Counted from the stretch's first letter, positions 38,352 through 49,224 are shown. The stretch is DNA of 64,000 nt from Lewinellaceae bacterium (GCA_020636275.1 JACJYD010000003.1:186001-250000), one strand, 5' to 3'. Notes: generated from the letters alone by a model not told the origin. Translations and numbers: made by a program.

Positions 38352-41300
38352 TTAATATTTCTCTACTCTCCCTGCAAATCTTCCTTCCTCCGTTCCCACC
38401 AGCACCAGGTACAAACCATCCGGCCAGGCGCTCATGTCCAGGTCCAGACCATTGTTGGCCACTTGACGTCGTTGCTGGAGCAGGGTCTGTCCCAAGGCGT
38501 TGACGACCTGCACCTCGACCTCGCCGAAGGGCAGGTCGGGGAATGCCACGCGCACAAAACCGCTGCTGGGGTTGGGGTAGATCCGGAGCGGCTGCACGCC
38601 CGGCAATTCTTTGGTCGCAATGGGAGCGTTGGGGTTGACTTCGATTTCGAAGGTCGTGATACCCAGCCAGCCGCCGGTGCCGTCTTCTACGATGAAGCTG
38701 AATGAATCGGCCTCGGAACCGTCGCCGGAGTGGACGTACCAGACGTTGCCGGCGTTGATGGAGATCTGCCGGAACTGGCCGCCGGCGCTCAACGCCTCAT
38801 TGTACCAGACCAGGGTACCGTGCTGAGGCGGCGTGACGAGCGTGTAGGTCAGCTCTTCGGCCGTATTGTCCTCATCCTGCACCAGGAGCGACTCGTTGTA
38901 TACGTGACGCGTACCACCGGGTTGCACCTGAAGGAGATTGTTATTCACCAGGTAGGGATTTTTCGGAGTAAAGCTGGCACAAAACTCAAGTCCCCAGGTC
39001 TCAATCAGGCCTCCGTTCCCCCATTCGTCGACCACTTTTGCAACCAGCTTCCAGGTACCGGCCGTATTTTGCCCGTCAAACACGCTCAGGGGCTCTGCGG
39101 GCTTATAGGCCTGGCCCGTATTGGGCGGACAGGGCGGGTTGAACGGCGATTCGTCGTCGAGGTCCATATTGAATGGGGCGGAGCTGCCGCAATACTCTCC
39201 AAACAGTTTGATCATCGTGCCGTCGGGGCCCTGAAGGGAAACGCGCAGTTCCTGAATGCCCTCATGGTAACCCACGAGATTTACTACGTTCACGTCGTTG
39301 ATGGTGCCTTCTTTCAAAATGGTCAGTTCAGAGGTTCGGGTGGGCGTACCGAGACTGGGAATCCCCATGGGCACGTCGTTGCTCATGAATACGTCGCAGG
39401 CCAGCACAATGGTGTGGAAGGCGGCAGGCGGCAGGTAGTCGATGGTCCGGCATTGGTTACCGGCCCGGATCCGCCAGTAGTAGAGCTCGTTTTTCTCCAA
39501 TACGACGGGGGGAACATAGGTGCTGACCGTCAGGCCCGATTTTTGGTGAACCATGCTCTCTGGTGAAAAATCGGGACTGGTTGCCAGCTGAAAATCGTAA
39601 GATTCGGCATTGGACAGGTCCGTCCAGGTGAAGATCGCCTCGTTGATATCGAGCCCCGATTCGCCGTTTAGCGGAGTGGCCATCGCCAGGGCGCTGAAAT
39701 CTTCAGAGATCAGGTGGAAAAAAAGCGGGAACAACATCGTGTCGCCGGCAGTAGAAGTAAGCCGTACCAGCAGTTCAGCATCCTGGTTTCCGGAGACCTG
39801 ATTCAGATCCAGCGATAGGATGGTGGATGTGCCGGGCAGAAACTGGGTTGCACTGAAATCGGCGATCGCTCCGGCCGGCAGGCCGCTGAGCAGTTCAATA
39901 GTGAGGAGGCTGTCGAATCCGAGTATCGATTGGCTGCTGAACGGGACCTCCACTTCGTTTGGAATGCAGATTGTCTGTACCAGCGGAGCGTCGACCTGGA
40001 AAGTGAATCCCGGTTCGGTCGGCGCAAGGATCTTGAAATTGGAATTGGACAGATCGAAGAAAATATTGTCGGCGGCTTCGACGCGAATGCGGGCCGTATT
40101 GGATGTAATATTGGGTATGGCCACTACTGCTGAGCCCGTATTTGGGGTAGCTGCAACCAGGGTATAGGGATAGGTATATCCCCCATCGACGGAGAGCAGG
40201 ATATTCACTTTTTGGCAGTTGACCGGTGCCTTGTCCGTACTGGCCACATCCCAGGTGATGGTATCGAAGGTGCCGCCGGTCAACTGGTCGCTGACCGTGT
40301 TGGGGTAGGTGACCACAAAGGGGCCGGCCTGGTCGGTGGATTTGAATTTGACCTGCGCCCAGTCTGTTCCGCCGCCTCCGGGGTAATTATCCCGGACCGT
40401 CAACCGGAAGATCAGGTTGCGGGAGTAAGTAGGGAGGATTTCCACATCCTCAGCGAAATTCCCAAGAATAGCTGGCAGCCGCGGGAAGGTACGGTTCGGG
40501 GCTGCTGCCGGGGGAAAGGACCGGAAAAGGGGGGAATCTCCAACCGGGCTCCCCAGCGAGGCCACCGGCCCCAGGTCGTATTGTTCCCAGCAGTACGTCA
40601 ATGGGTCGCCATCCGGATCGGTAGCGGAAGCCTTGAGCTCGAAAGGAGTGCTGATGGGGATGTAAAAACCATTTTCATAAGGCATATCAATCACGGGCTC
40701 CCGGTTGTCGGTGGGCACGATATCGGGGCATTCGCTTCCGGGGCCTACCGTGGTGTATTGGTGCATCTGCATCAGCGAATGAACGTGGTAATAAACATCC
40801 GATCCGAATTGGATATTTTCCGGCCCACAACCTCCTGCGTACGACATGATCGTGGTTCCGCTACCCGGCTCAAAGGAGGAGCTGCTATCCAACTGGCCCA
40901 TCCAGCCCGGACAATTGCTCCAGGTGTGGGATGCGCCCAATTGGTGCGCCAACTCGTGGGCCATAATCTCTTCGGCGATGTGGATGATGTTGGAACTGGC
41001 GTGGCAAGTGACGCCTTTTGCCTTGTTTTGTGTACAGACCGTGCCTTGACCACCTGAAACGCCCCCCACATCCGTGCAACCCAACGTAAAAAGGTGTCCG
41101 ATATCGTAAGTGTTTACGTTGATGATATTGTTGATCGCGGAAGTGTTCTGATTCACCAGATCCAGCCCGGCGTTGGAATTGACATAAGGGTCGGTATTCG
41201 GGTTCAGAAAAATGAGCAGGTCGTCGTTTTCGATCAATTCAAATTTTATAGCTGCCTCCGGCATGAGGATCTCATTGACCCGGTTGATGGCGGTATTGAA

Positions 41301-42008
41301 AGTAGACATCACCGCTTCGACCGTACCGCCTTTGGCCTGCCCATACTCGCCGGTGCAGGCCAGCGCCATGTCGTAGACACGGAGGTTGACGGGCGTTTCC
41401 TCCAATTGCTCCAGTCCACGCATCTTCAGTCCGGTTTCCTCCTCAATGGGGTGATCCGCTTCACCGGGTTGCCAGCCGCAGCCCAGGGCGGGAATGCCGA
41501 GGGCGTCGAGGTCGTAGTCTTTGGTGAAATAAGACATGTAGAATTGCGTTTGACCTTCGGCATAGGGATCGATATAGATCGTTCCTTCATCCGTGCGGAT
41601 GATGGCATGGAAGCCGAGCGTGGTGTAGTCGAAGCGGGCGCTGTAGGGCTTGCCCGTCGCGCTGTATGCTGCAAAAGTTTTGATCATGGGATACCTCGCC
41701 GCCAATCCGGGTTTCATCACCGGCGACTCCACGACCTTGAAGGCCTCCATGCGGCCGTCGGGGAAAGGCAGCTCCAGCGTCAGAGCCTTGGCCCTTGCGT
41801 TGGTGGTGAATTCCCTTGGCGCTTTTGCCAGGAATGATTGTACGCTCGCCAGGTCAAGTTCCAGCGCGCGAAAATGCGTGGGATATACTTCCAGCTTTGC
41901 CGATTCCGGAATAGCCAGCGCATCCGGGTTGGCGTCTGCCCAGAAGATTTGAGCCTGGGCAAAGGGTATGGCGAGCACGGATGCCAGGAAAAGGAATAGA
42001 ATTCTCAT
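38352..42008 (-). CDS. Reprolysin-like zinc metalloprotease, T9SS cargo
   Basis: 1218 residues from the ATG giving MRILFLFLASVLAIPFAQAQ, a Sec signal. A metzincin domain has the zinc motif HELAHQLGASH near residue 351, with a long pro-region before it. Downstream are a region rich in beta strands, an FN3-like segment near residue 830, a P-domain-like region (GIQELRVSLQGPDGTMIKLF; QNTAGTWKLVAKVVDEWGNG), a cadherin-like region and a T9SS sorting domain (LRIYPNPSSGFVRVAFPDL). Secreted endopeptidase, probably attacking proteins or competitors' surfaces. The earlier ATG at 42071 would put an extra stretch before the signal peptide. Confidence 0.94.
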   Translation of the reverse strand: MRILFLFLASVLAIPFAQAQIFWADANPDALAIPESAKLEVYPTHFRALELDLASVQSFLAKAPREFTTNARAKALTLELPFPDGRMEAFKVVESPVMKPGLAARYPMIKTFAAYSATGKPYSARFDYTTLGFHAIIRTDEGTIYIDPYAEGQTQFYMSYFTKDYDLDALGIPALGCGWQPGEADHPIEEETGLKMRGLEQLEETPVNLRVYDMALACTGEYGQAKGGTVEAVMSTFNTAINRVNEILMPEAAIKFELIENDDLLIFLNPNTDPYVNSNAGLDLVNQNTSAINNIINVNTYDIGHLFTLGCTDVGGVSGGQGTVCTQNKAKGVTCHASSNIIHIAEEIMAHELAHQLGASHTWSNCPGWMGQLDSSSSFEPGSGTTIMSYAGGCGPENIQFGSDVYYHVHSLMQMHQYTTVGPGSECPDIVPTDNREPVIDMPYENGFYIPISTPFELKASATDPDGDPLTYCWEQYDLGPVASLGSPVGDSPLFRSFPPAAAPNRTFPRLPAILGNFAEDVEILPTYSRNLIFRLTVRDNYPGGGGTDWAQVKFKSTDQAGPFVVTYPNTVSDQLTGGTFDTITWDVASTDKAPVNCQKVNILLSVDGGYTYPYTLVAATPNTGSAVVAIPNITSNTARIRVEAADNIFFDLSNSNFKILAPTEPGFTFQVDAPLVQTICIPNEVEVPFSSQSILGFDSLLTIELLSGLPAGAIADFSATQFLPGTSTILSLDLNQVSGNQDAELLVRLTSTAGDTMLFPLFFHLISEDFSALAMATPLNGESGLDINEAIFTWTDLSNAESYDFQLATSPDFSPESMVHQKSGLTVSTYVPPVVLEKNELYYWRIRAGNQCRTIDYLPPAAFHTIVLACDVFMSNDVPMGIPSLGTPTRTSELTILKEGTINDVNVVNLVGYHEGIQELRVSLQGPDGTMIKLFGEYCGSSAPFNMDLDDESPFNPPCPPNTGQAYKPAEPLSVFDGQNTAGTWKLVAKVVDEWGNGGLIETWGLEFCASFTPKNPYLVNNNLLQVQPGGTRHVYNESLLVQDEDNTAEELTYTLVTPPQHGTLVWYNEALSAGGQFRQISINAGNVWYVHSGDGSEADSFSFIVEDGTGGWLGITTFEIEVNPNAPIATKELPGVQPLRIYPNPSSGFVRVAFPDLPFGEVEVQVVNALGQTLLQQRRQVANNGLDLDMSAWPDGLYLVLVGTEEGRFAGRVEKY

Positions 42009-42233
42009 GATATTAAAAGTGAGTCTGCAAAGAAATACAACCAAAGTTGCGGATTGTTGCCAAGCTGTCAAAATAATTGGGGGCTTGTAAGTTAGAAGTC
42101 AAAATTGATCAATTTGTCGGGCAGTTTCTACTTTTTGAACAAATAATACCCGGAATTACCAAAGGGTTTTCGCAATTTTGTCGTCTTATGAAAAAGGTAC
42201 GGATCGCCTGTCCGTGCCCTCAAAATTTTCAAT

Positions 42234-45200
42234 ATGAAACGCAAGTACTTCTTTGCCGCACTCGCTTTTCTCATTGCAGGATCAGGGGCTGTTTGGTTAT
42301 TTCATCAACCGGAGAATGCGAACCCGGAGGAGGCTGAAAACAAACTCCAAAGCATCAAAGATGCCTTCGAATATGAATTTGAACGCACCAAGGACCCCGC
42401 GCTGGGCTATCCGCCTATCGAACGGCTCCTGGTCGCCCTGGAGCAGACAAAGGCCCGCCAGGCCAAGTTGTCCGGAAATATGACCCGTGGCCCGATTTCC
42501 AGTCCGAAATGGCATGAGCGGGGGCCTGATAACATCGGTGGACGCACCCGCGTCATCCTCATCGATAAGAATGATCCCACCCGTCGTACCATATGGGCCG
42601 GCGGGGTGGCCGGCGGCCTCTGGAAGACCACCGATATCGATGCAGATCCGGTTCAGTGGGAAAAGATCAACGATTACATGGAAAATATGGCTATCGGCGC
42701 CATGGCCCAGGATCCGAATAACCCGCAGATCATGTACGTGGGAACCGGAGAGGGTTATGGGAATTGGGATGCTGTTCAGGGACTTGGTTTGTTTAAATCG
42801 ACGAATGGCGGTGCTACCTGGCAGTTACTTCCTTCCACTACCAATGGAAGCTTTCGTCAATCCAGGGAACTGATCGTCACCCCGCAAGGCCATGTCTATG
42901 TCTGTACCAACAAAGGCGTTCATCGCTCGAAAGACGGAGGAAACACCTGGGAGAAAGTGCTGGGGACCACGCTTCAGGGCAGTGACCAGACCTACGACAT
43001 TGTATATTCATCCAACGGAGCAATTACGGCTTCGACCATTAATAGCGTTTACCGGTCATTTACCGGCGACCCCAACGACTGGGTGAAAATATCCAAGTCT
43101 CCTGTTCCGAGCGGACTCGACCGGTTGGAAATAGCGGTCTGTCCTTCCGATCCCAATGTGATCTATGGTATCGGCGCCATAAACGGAGGCGCTTCGGTGG
43201 CCTTTGTGACCTACGATGGCGGGGATACCTGGTTCCAACGCGCGCGGCCGGAGAACAACAACGGAAATGAATTCACGAACGGACAGGCCTGGTACGACCT
43301 GGAGATCGCCGTCAACCCCAGTAACTGCGAAGATGTGATCACCGGCGGGGTGCCCATCCGCCGTTCGCTGGACGGAGCCAATACCTGGCAGCCCTTTGGG
43401 CAGGGGATCCACTCCGACCAGCATGTGACCGTCTTTGACGAAGAAGATCCCAACCGGATCTATTTCGGATGTGACGGGGGGATTTACCGGGTAGTCCTGG
43501 AAAATGGAGTGCCCCGCGTGGAGGACAAGAATTTTGGCTACAACGTCACTCAATACTACGCCTGTGCCATGCACCCGGATGCCTATTCCGACTACTTCCT
43601 GGGTGGTACACAGGATAACGGTTCCCACCAGCTCAATGCCTGGGGGATCACCTCCGCCCGCAACGTGTGGGGCGGCGACGGGTTTATGGCCCATATCGAC
43701 CAGAACGATCCGCAGATCCAGCTCGTCTCCTCCCAGTATGGCAACTGGGGGATCTCCTACAACGGCGGTCAGTCATTTGGCGAAGGCCAGGGCGTCAATG
43801 GCGGATTTTTCAACCCTTCCGATTACGATAACGATGCAAAAATCCTCTACACCGAGACCAACGATGGCGATTTCTACCGTTGGAAGATCGATCAGGCCCT
43901 GCTCGAACTGGTGGATATCGGCAGCATGGGGTCGCTCAACATAAGCCATATCCGGGTGGATGAGAATACCCCCAACCGGATCTATATCGGAACGAACGGA
44001 GGGCAGGTCATTCGCGTAGACAATGCCGATACCGGCGATCAGGTCGTCGGTACGGTGCTGGGCACTTTTGGCGGGAATATTTCCAGTATCGATATCGAAA
44101 TGGGTAATCCGGACCACATCCTGATCACGTTTTCCAATTATGGGCTGACCAACAACATCTACGAATCGAAGAACGGGGGGCAGAACTGGCAGGGCGTAGA
44201 AGGGAGCGCTGTTCCCAATAACCTCCCCGACATGCCGGTCCGCTGGGGCATTTTCAACCCCAACGACGCCACGCAGGCCATGATCGCCACCGAAGCCGGT
44301 GTGTGGACTACCGAACTGCTCGACGGCAACCAGACCGTCTGGATCCCTCCTATGCCGGGCTCGGGCATCCCCCTCGTGCGTACCGACATGCTCCAGGTCC
44401 GCGCCTCCGATAAGATCGTCCTGGCTTCCACCCACGCCCGGGGCATGTTCACTACCGACGTATTCGCCGATCCCCTGGCGCGTATGGACTTCCGCAAGGT
44501 CCACTACCTGAACCGGCCCATGCTCTTTGACGGGGGCCCCTCCTACGGAGCGGACTCCTATGCCTGGGATATCGGCGACGGCACCACCTCGACCGAAGAA
44601 ACCCTGTTGCATACCTATACCCAACTGGGCGAATACCCGGTGTCGCTGACCATTAACGGAAACCTTTCCACGAATGATAAAGTGAAGATCCTGCCCCAGC
44701 GCCCGCTTCCATACTCAGCGGGCGGAAGTAGCTACGGCGGCGATTTCGAAGGCTTTACCGAGCAGTACGGGGTCTACCACATCAGCGGGTCCAGCTTTGA
44801 ACGCGGAAAATCGAGCCTGGCCTACAAAAGCGGCACGAAGAGCGGCGACAATGCCTTTGTGGTGGGTATGAACGAAAACATGCAGCACAATACCAATACC
44901 ATGCTCTACCTGCCGGAGTTCGACTTCACCGAACCCGGCTTGTACGAGTTCAGCTTTTGGGCCAAGTTCGATCTGGAAGCCGGCCGCGACGCCTTCCGCG
45001 TGGAATATTCGACCAATAGCGGGGATACCTGGCGGGTGCTGGGTGAAGACGTAAAGGAAAATTGGTACAATACCACCAATCCGGGCCTCGACAATGCCGT
45101 TTTCCCGGAGGGCGCTTCCTACTTTTCCAAGCGCCAGGCGGATTATAAGCAATTTCAACTCAATATCAGCGATCTGGCCGGTAATGACCACGTGGCTTTT

Positions 45201-45857
45201 CGCTTCGTGGCCAAGTCGAATGCCTCGGGCACCTCTGCCGGCCTGGCCATCGACGACGTAGCCATTACCCGGTACGAAGGGGAATTGGCCACGCAACTGA
45301 TCGACTGGGCAGGCGCCTTCACCGGCTCCATCGAGGTTACGCTGAACTGGACGACCTTACCCGAATACTTCTGCAAGCGGTTTGAACTGGAACGTTCGCT
45401 GAACGGGAAAGACTTTGAAAAGATCCAGACCTTAAACGCGACGGGCGGCTTGACCGACGTGCCGCAAAATTATTCCTATTCCCTGCTCAGCCAGCGGGAC
45501 CTTTATTTCTTCCGACTGAAAGTGATCAATGAAAATACAGACCTGGGCTATTCCTACGAATTTTATTCGCCCACGATCACGGTGCGCCGCAACCTGGAAG
45601 GTACCCGGGTATTCCATGCCTTCCCCAACCCCTTCACTGATTTTGTCGATGTGTCCTTCACCGACGTAGTCAATGGCCCGGTTAAATACGACCTGTTCGA
45701 CGTCCAGGGACGCCTGCTTACCGCCGGAGCGATCCAGATCGAGGACAGCGCCTATTTCCGGGCATCTCTGCCGGATGTGGCCTCCGGGGTTTACTTCCTG
45801 CGCCTCCAGGTGGGCGACCAGGAAGCCGAGACAGTGAAATTATTGAAAGTCAATTAG
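42234..45857 (+). CDS. Sortilin/BNR-repeat beta-propeller protein, T9SS cargo
   Basis: 1207 residues. N-terminal Sec-type helix (KRKYFFAALAFLIAGSGAVW). A large propeller (about 85-750) has repeated BNR-like Asp-box turns such as STNGGATWQLL, SKDGGNTWEKV, TYDGGDTWFQR and SKNGGQNWQGV, as in VPS10/sortilin and glycosidase-type propellers. A PKD domain follows (DSYAWDIGDGTTSTEETLLH), then a MAM/jelly-roll-like segment and a T9SS sorting domain (VFHAFPNPFTDFVDVSFTD). Enzymatic activity is not evident; binding or glycan handling is possible. A hairpin follows. Confidence 0.92.
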   Translation: MKRKYFFAALAFLIAGSGAVWLFHQPENANPEEAENKLQSIKDAFEYEFERTKDPALGYPPIERLLVALEQTKARQAKLSGNMTRGPISSPKWHERGPDNIGGRTRVILIDKNDPTRRTIWAGGVAGGLWKTTDIDADPVQWEKINDYMENMAIGAMAQDPNNPQIMYVGTGEGYGNWDAVQGLGLFKSTNGGATWQLLPSTTNGSFRQSRELIVTPQGHVYVCTNKGVHRSKDGGNTWEKVLGTTLQGSDQTYDIVYSSNGAITASTINSVYRSFTGDPNDWVKISKSPVPSGLDRLEIAVCPSDPNVIYGIGAINGGASVAFVTYDGGDTWFQRARPENNNGNEFTNGQAWYDLEIAVNPSNCEDVITGGVPIRRSLDGANTWQPFGQGIHSDQHVTVFDEEDPNRIYFGCDGGIYRVVLENGVPRVEDKNFGYNVTQYYACAMHPDAYSDYFLGGTQDNGSHQLNAWGITSARNVWGGDGFMAHIDQNDPQIQLVSSQYGNWGISYNGGQSFGEGQGVNGGFFNPSDYDNDAKILYTETNDGDFYRWKIDQALLELVDIGSMGSLNISHIRVDENTPNRIYIGTNGGQVIRVDNADTGDQVVGTVLGTFGGNISSIDIEMGNPDHILITFSNYGLTNNIYESKNGGQNWQGVEGSAVPNNLPDMPVRWGIFNPNDATQAMIATEAGVWTTELLDGNQTVWIPPMPGSGIPLVRTDMLQVRASDKIVLASTHARGMFTTDVFADPLARMDFRKVHYLNRPMLFDGGPSYGADSYAWDIGDGTTSTEETLLHTYTQLGEYPVSLTINGNLSTNDKVKILPQRPLPYSAGGSSYGGDFEGFTEQYGVYHISGSSFERGKSSLAYKSGTKSGDNAFVVGMNENMQHNTNTMLYLPEFDFTEPGLYEFSFWAKFDLEAGRDAFRVEYSTNSGDTWRVLGEDVKENWYNTTNPGLDNAVFPEGASYFSKRQADYKQFQLNISDLAGNDHVAFRFVAKSNASGTSAGLAIDDVAITRYEGELATQLIDWAGAFTGSIEVTLNWTTLPEYFCKRFELERSLNGKDFEKIQTLNATGGLTDVPQNYSYSLLSQRDLYFFRLKVINENTDLGYSYEFYSPTITVRRNLEGTRVFHAFPNPFTDFVDVSFTDVVNGPVKYDLFDVQGRLLTAGAIQIEDSAYFRASLPDVASGVYFLRLQVGDQEAETVKLLKVN

Positions 45858-45864
45858 CCGCTTG

Positions 45865-45908
45865 GTCTGTTAGCCGATGGGGGACACACCCCATCGGCAG
45901 GCAGACCG
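45865..45908 (+). terminator. Two-step hairpin after the sortilin-like gene
   Basis: GGTCTG and GCCGATGGGG (45865-45883) pair with CCCCATCGGC and CAGACC (45890-45908) with 3-base internal loops. It begins 7 bases after the stop codon. Confidence 0.75.
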
Positions 45909-45936
45909 ATGGGCCAAAAGACCAAATTACCATACC

Positions 45937-48900
45937 ATGAAAAAGATTTTCTACGCCCTCCTACTCGTTGCCGGCACGGCGACGGGCTTCCTTGCTATTC
46001 AAAGTTGTTCATCAAACGGTAAAGGCCCCAAGGTGCTGGTCCTCGCCAAGTCTGAATTTTATTTCCACGAAAGCACCGCCGCAGCCCTGGAGGCGTTGAC
46101 CAGGCTCGGCGATGAAAACGGGTGGAGTGTGGTGGAAACCGACGACGCCGGAGATTATATCAACGAAAAAGAACTTCCCAAATACGCGGCTGTCGTCTTT
46201 TTGAATACAGCCGGCGATGTGCTCAACCCCACCCAGGAAGCCTTGTTCGAACAATATATCCAGGCCGGCGGCGGGTTCGTGGGCATCCATACCGCGATCG
46301 ACACCGAGCACAGTTGGGACTGGTACGGCCAACTCGTGGGGGCCCGGTACGACGGGAACATGGAGGTTCAAAACGCAACCTTGCTCGTGCAGGACCGAAA
46401 GAATCCGGCCACCAAACACCTCGATTCTACGTGGCAGCGAACCGATGAATGGTTTAACATGATCGACCTGTCGCCCGATATCAACGTATTGCTCACCCTC
46501 GATGAATCGACCTGCAAAGGCGGGAAGATGGGTAACTATCACCCCGTCTCCTGGTACCACGAATTCGATGGGGGCCGGGCGTTCATCACCGCAATGGGAC
46601 ATACCCCCGAATCCTACAGCGATCCGGCCTTTCTCCAACATTTGAATGGCGGGCTCAAATATGCCGTCGGCAATAATAAGGGCCCTCTCCGTTTCAAAAG
46701 GCGCCGGGCTAAAACCCAGGAAACCGTTATGACGGGATTTGTCCGGACCCAGCTCGTTTGCAATCTGTACGAACCCATGGAACTGGACATGCTGCCCGAT
46801 GGCCGCATCCTGTTCATCGAGCGCCGTGGCGCCGTCAAGCTGTACGACCCGGCCAAAGACACGACCAGCATCGTGGGGCAATTTGATGTGTTCCTGGAAA
46901 ATGAAGAAGGGCTCCTCGGTCTGGCTATCGACCCGCATTGGGAGGAAAACCACTGGATCTACCTGTACTATTCACCGGCGGGCAAGGCCACGGCTATCAA
47001 GCTGTCGCGTTTTGTCTTTCCCGGCGATATGATCCAGCGGGAAACGGAGCAGGTGATCCTGGAGGTGAAGACCGACCGCAGCGTTCACAACTACCACGCC
47101 GCCGGGTGTATTGAGTTCGATGCCAAGGGATTTTTATACCTGTCTTGCGGCGACAATACCGACCATTACCCCGACGGCTATAACTCGATCGATGAACGCC
47201 CGGGAAACAGCCAGTTCGACGCACAAAAATCAGCCGCCAATACCATGGACCTGCGCGGCAAGATCCTCCGATTCAAGGTGCTGCCCGATGGGTCGTACCT
47301 CTGTCCGGCCGATAACCTCTTTACCACGGAGGTGGTCCGGATGAAAAACGGGAAACCCGTAGCTACCCCCGACCTTCTTTTGAACGGAATTCAGCCCTTT
47401 ATGCCCGCCTGGGCGGCGGAGCGCAAAGCCGAAGAGCTCTTGGCGCCTGTGAAGGTCGAAAAACCGTGGCACGGCCTTCCGGAGATCTACGTCATGGGCG
47501 TCCGCAATCCATTCCGGTTCGCTATCGACGACCGGCGGGGCATTCTTTTCTGGGGTGAGCCCGGACCCGATGCCGGCGATACGAGCGCCATCAGGGGCCC
47601 CATGGGTTACGATGAGTTCAACTTCACCCGCACGGCAGGAAATTTCGGGTGGCCCTATTTGCAGGGCAACAACAAGCCCTACCGCGATTACAATTTTGAA
47701 ACCGAAAAGTCGGGCGATTATTTTGACCCCAACCACCTGATCAACGACTCGCCCAACAATACCGGCGACAAACTCCTGCCGCCCGCACATCCTGCCATTA
47801 TCTGGTACCCCTTCCGCAGCTCGGAAGAGTTCCCGATCCTGGTCAACGGTACGCGTTGCGCCATGGGCGGCCCTGTGTACTGGTGCGACCAATACCCGGC
47901 GGAAACGCGCTTTCCGGCCCGCTACGACGGACAGGTCATCATCTACGAATGGATGCGGCACTGGATCTTGTCGTATGGACTGGATTCCCTGGATCGCCTG
48001 ACCAAGATCCAGCCCCTGGCCTCCAATATCCGCTTTGCCCGTCCGATGGACATGCTCATCGACAAGAACGGCTCGCTGTGGGTGCTCGAGTACGGCACCG
48101 AATGGTACGCCCAGAACCCGGATGCCTGCCTGAGCCGGATCGATTATATCCGCGGAGCGAATGGAGAAGAACCCCTGGTGCAGGAAGGCGTCAATAACCC
48201 GCCCATGGTCCGGTGGAACCTGAGGGGCCAAAACCAAAGTTTCTACAAACCGGGCGAACAAGTGCGCTATTCGGTAGCTGTTTCCGACCCCGAAGACGGC
48301 TCCCTCGACGACCATCGAATTACCCCGGATATGGTCAATGTCAGTATTGAATACCTCAAAAGCGTAAAGAAAGCGGGGCTTTTGGCGGCTGTCTACCGGC
48401 CCAATTCCGACACCCCGGAAGCGCGGGGTAAAGCCCTGATCGATGACTCCGATTGCAAGTCCTGTCATGCCCTCGACCGCAAGATCAATGGTCCGGCCTA
48501 CAAGGATATCGCCGAGAAATATGCCAAAGATCCGGAAGGTGCAAAAGGATTGCCGCAAAAGATCATCAAGGGAGGCGCCGGCGTTTGGGGCGAAGATCTC
48601 TTCATGGCGGCCCACCCGGATATTTCTCCGAAACAAGCAGCTGATATTGTATCCTGGATCCTTTCCATCAACGACCCGAAGAATTATCCGCTCCCAACGG
48701 TCGGCCTTTACACCCTCAACCTTCCGGATCCCGAGGACAAGGACGGCGCTTTTGTTTTCCATGCCCGGTATAAAGACCTGGGCGGCGTGGAACTGGAGTC
48801 GCATACCGGGAGCCAAAACCTGGTGTTGCGGTCCCCGTTCCAGCAGGCAGCCAATGCAGACAGCCTGTCGGCCGATGTTCGGGTGGAAAAAACGGGTGCC

Positions 48901-49224
48901 TGCCTGTTGCGCAAGGGCAGCATTTTGGTTTATAAAAATATCGACCTGAAAGGCGTCCTCTCCATCGATATCGGCTTTGGAAAGAGCGCCGATGTCGCAG
49001 CCTCTCCTTCCAGCCGGATCGAAGTGCATATCGGAAGCCCCGACGGACGTCTGGCAGGAACCGTTTCGCTTCCTGCGGCCCCCGCGGAGAAAGCGACCCT
49101 GGAAATAGACCGGAGCACCTGGCCGACCAATGGTGCGCTCTACGACCTGTATTTCGTCGTATTGGACGATTCAGATAACGCCAAACCGCTGGCTGCGGTC
49201 GATTGGTTGCAGTTCAACTTGTAA
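45937..49224 (+). CDS. ThuA / PQQ-type sugar dehydrogenase / cytochrome c lipoprotein
   Basis: 1095 residues from ATG giving MKKIFYALLLVAGTATGFLA, with a lipobox cysteine (IQSCSS). Domain order: ThuA-like (about 35-245, LVLAKSEFYFHESTAAALEA, GGGFVGIHTAIDTEHSW); glucose/sorbosone dehydrogenase-like propeller (about 265-750, MELDMLPDGRILFIERRGAV; DLRGKILRFKVLPDGSY; VMGVRNPFRFAIDDRRGI); PKD-like; cytochrome c with CKSCH near residue 850 and axial Met region; a C-terminal carbohydrate-binding-like module. It probably oxidises sugars outside the cytoplasm and passes electrons to the heme. The upstream frame extension (MGDTPHRQ...) is not used. Confidence 0.93.
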   Translation: MKKIFYALLLVAGTATGFLAIQSCSSNGKGPKVLVLAKSEFYFHESTAAALEALTRLGDENGWSVVETDDAGDYINEKELPKYAAVVFLNTAGDVLNPTQEALFEQYIQAGGGFVGIHTAIDTEHSWDWYGQLVGARYDGNMEVQNATLLVQDRKNPATKHLDSTWQRTDEWFNMIDLSPDINVLLTLDESTCKGGKMGNYHPVSWYHEFDGGRAFITAMGHTPESYSDPAFLQHLNGGLKYAVGNNKGPLRFKRRRAKTQETVMTGFVRTQLVCNLYEPMELDMLPDGRILFIERRGAVKLYDPAKDTTSIVGQFDVFLENEEGLLGLAIDPHWEENHWIYLYYSPAGKATAIKLSRFVFPGDMIQRETEQVILEVKTDRSVHNYHAAGCIEFDAKGFLYLSCGDNTDHYPDGYNSIDERPGNSQFDAQKSAANTMDLRGKILRFKVLPDGSYLCPADNLFTTEVVRMKNGKPVATPDLLLNGIQPFMPAWAAERKAEELLAPVKVEKPWHGLPEIYVMGVRNPFRFAIDDRRGILFWGEPGPDAGDTSAIRGPMGYDEFNFTRTAGNFGWPYLQGNNKPYRDYNFETEKSGDYFDPNHLINDSPNNTGDKLLPPAHPAIIWYPFRSSEEFPILVNGTRCAMGGPVYWCDQYPAETRFPARYDGQVIIYEWMRHWILSYGLDSLDRLTKIQPLASNIRFARPMDMLIDKNGSLWVLEYGTEWYAQNPDACLSRIDYIRGANGEEPLVQEGVNNPPMVRWNLRGQNQSFYKPGEQVRYSVAVSDPEDGSLDDHRITPDMVNVSIEYLKSVKKAGLLAAVYRPNSDTPEARGKALIDDSDCKSCHALDRKINGPAYKDIAEKYAKDPEGAKGLPQKIIKGGAGVWGEDLFMAAHPDISPKQAADIVSWILSINDPKNYPLPTVGLYTLNLPDPEDKDGAFVFHARYKDLGGVELESHTGSQNLVLRSPFQQAANADSLSADVRVEKTGACLLRKGSILVYKNIDLKGVLSIDIGFGKSADVAASPSSRIEVHIGSPDGRLAGTVSLPAAPAEKATLEIDRSTWPTNGALYDLYFVVLDDSDNAKPLAAVDWLQFNL

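Noticed and set aside
45877..45936. Upstream extension of the dehydrogenase lipoprotein
   Set aside because: It reads through the terminator hairpin; the internal ATG begins a proper lipoprotein signal.
47230..49029. Minus-strand open frame of 599 codons over the dehydrogenase
   Set aside because: Shadow frame with no recognisable domain; the plus-strand protein has clear ThuA and dehydrogenase motifs.
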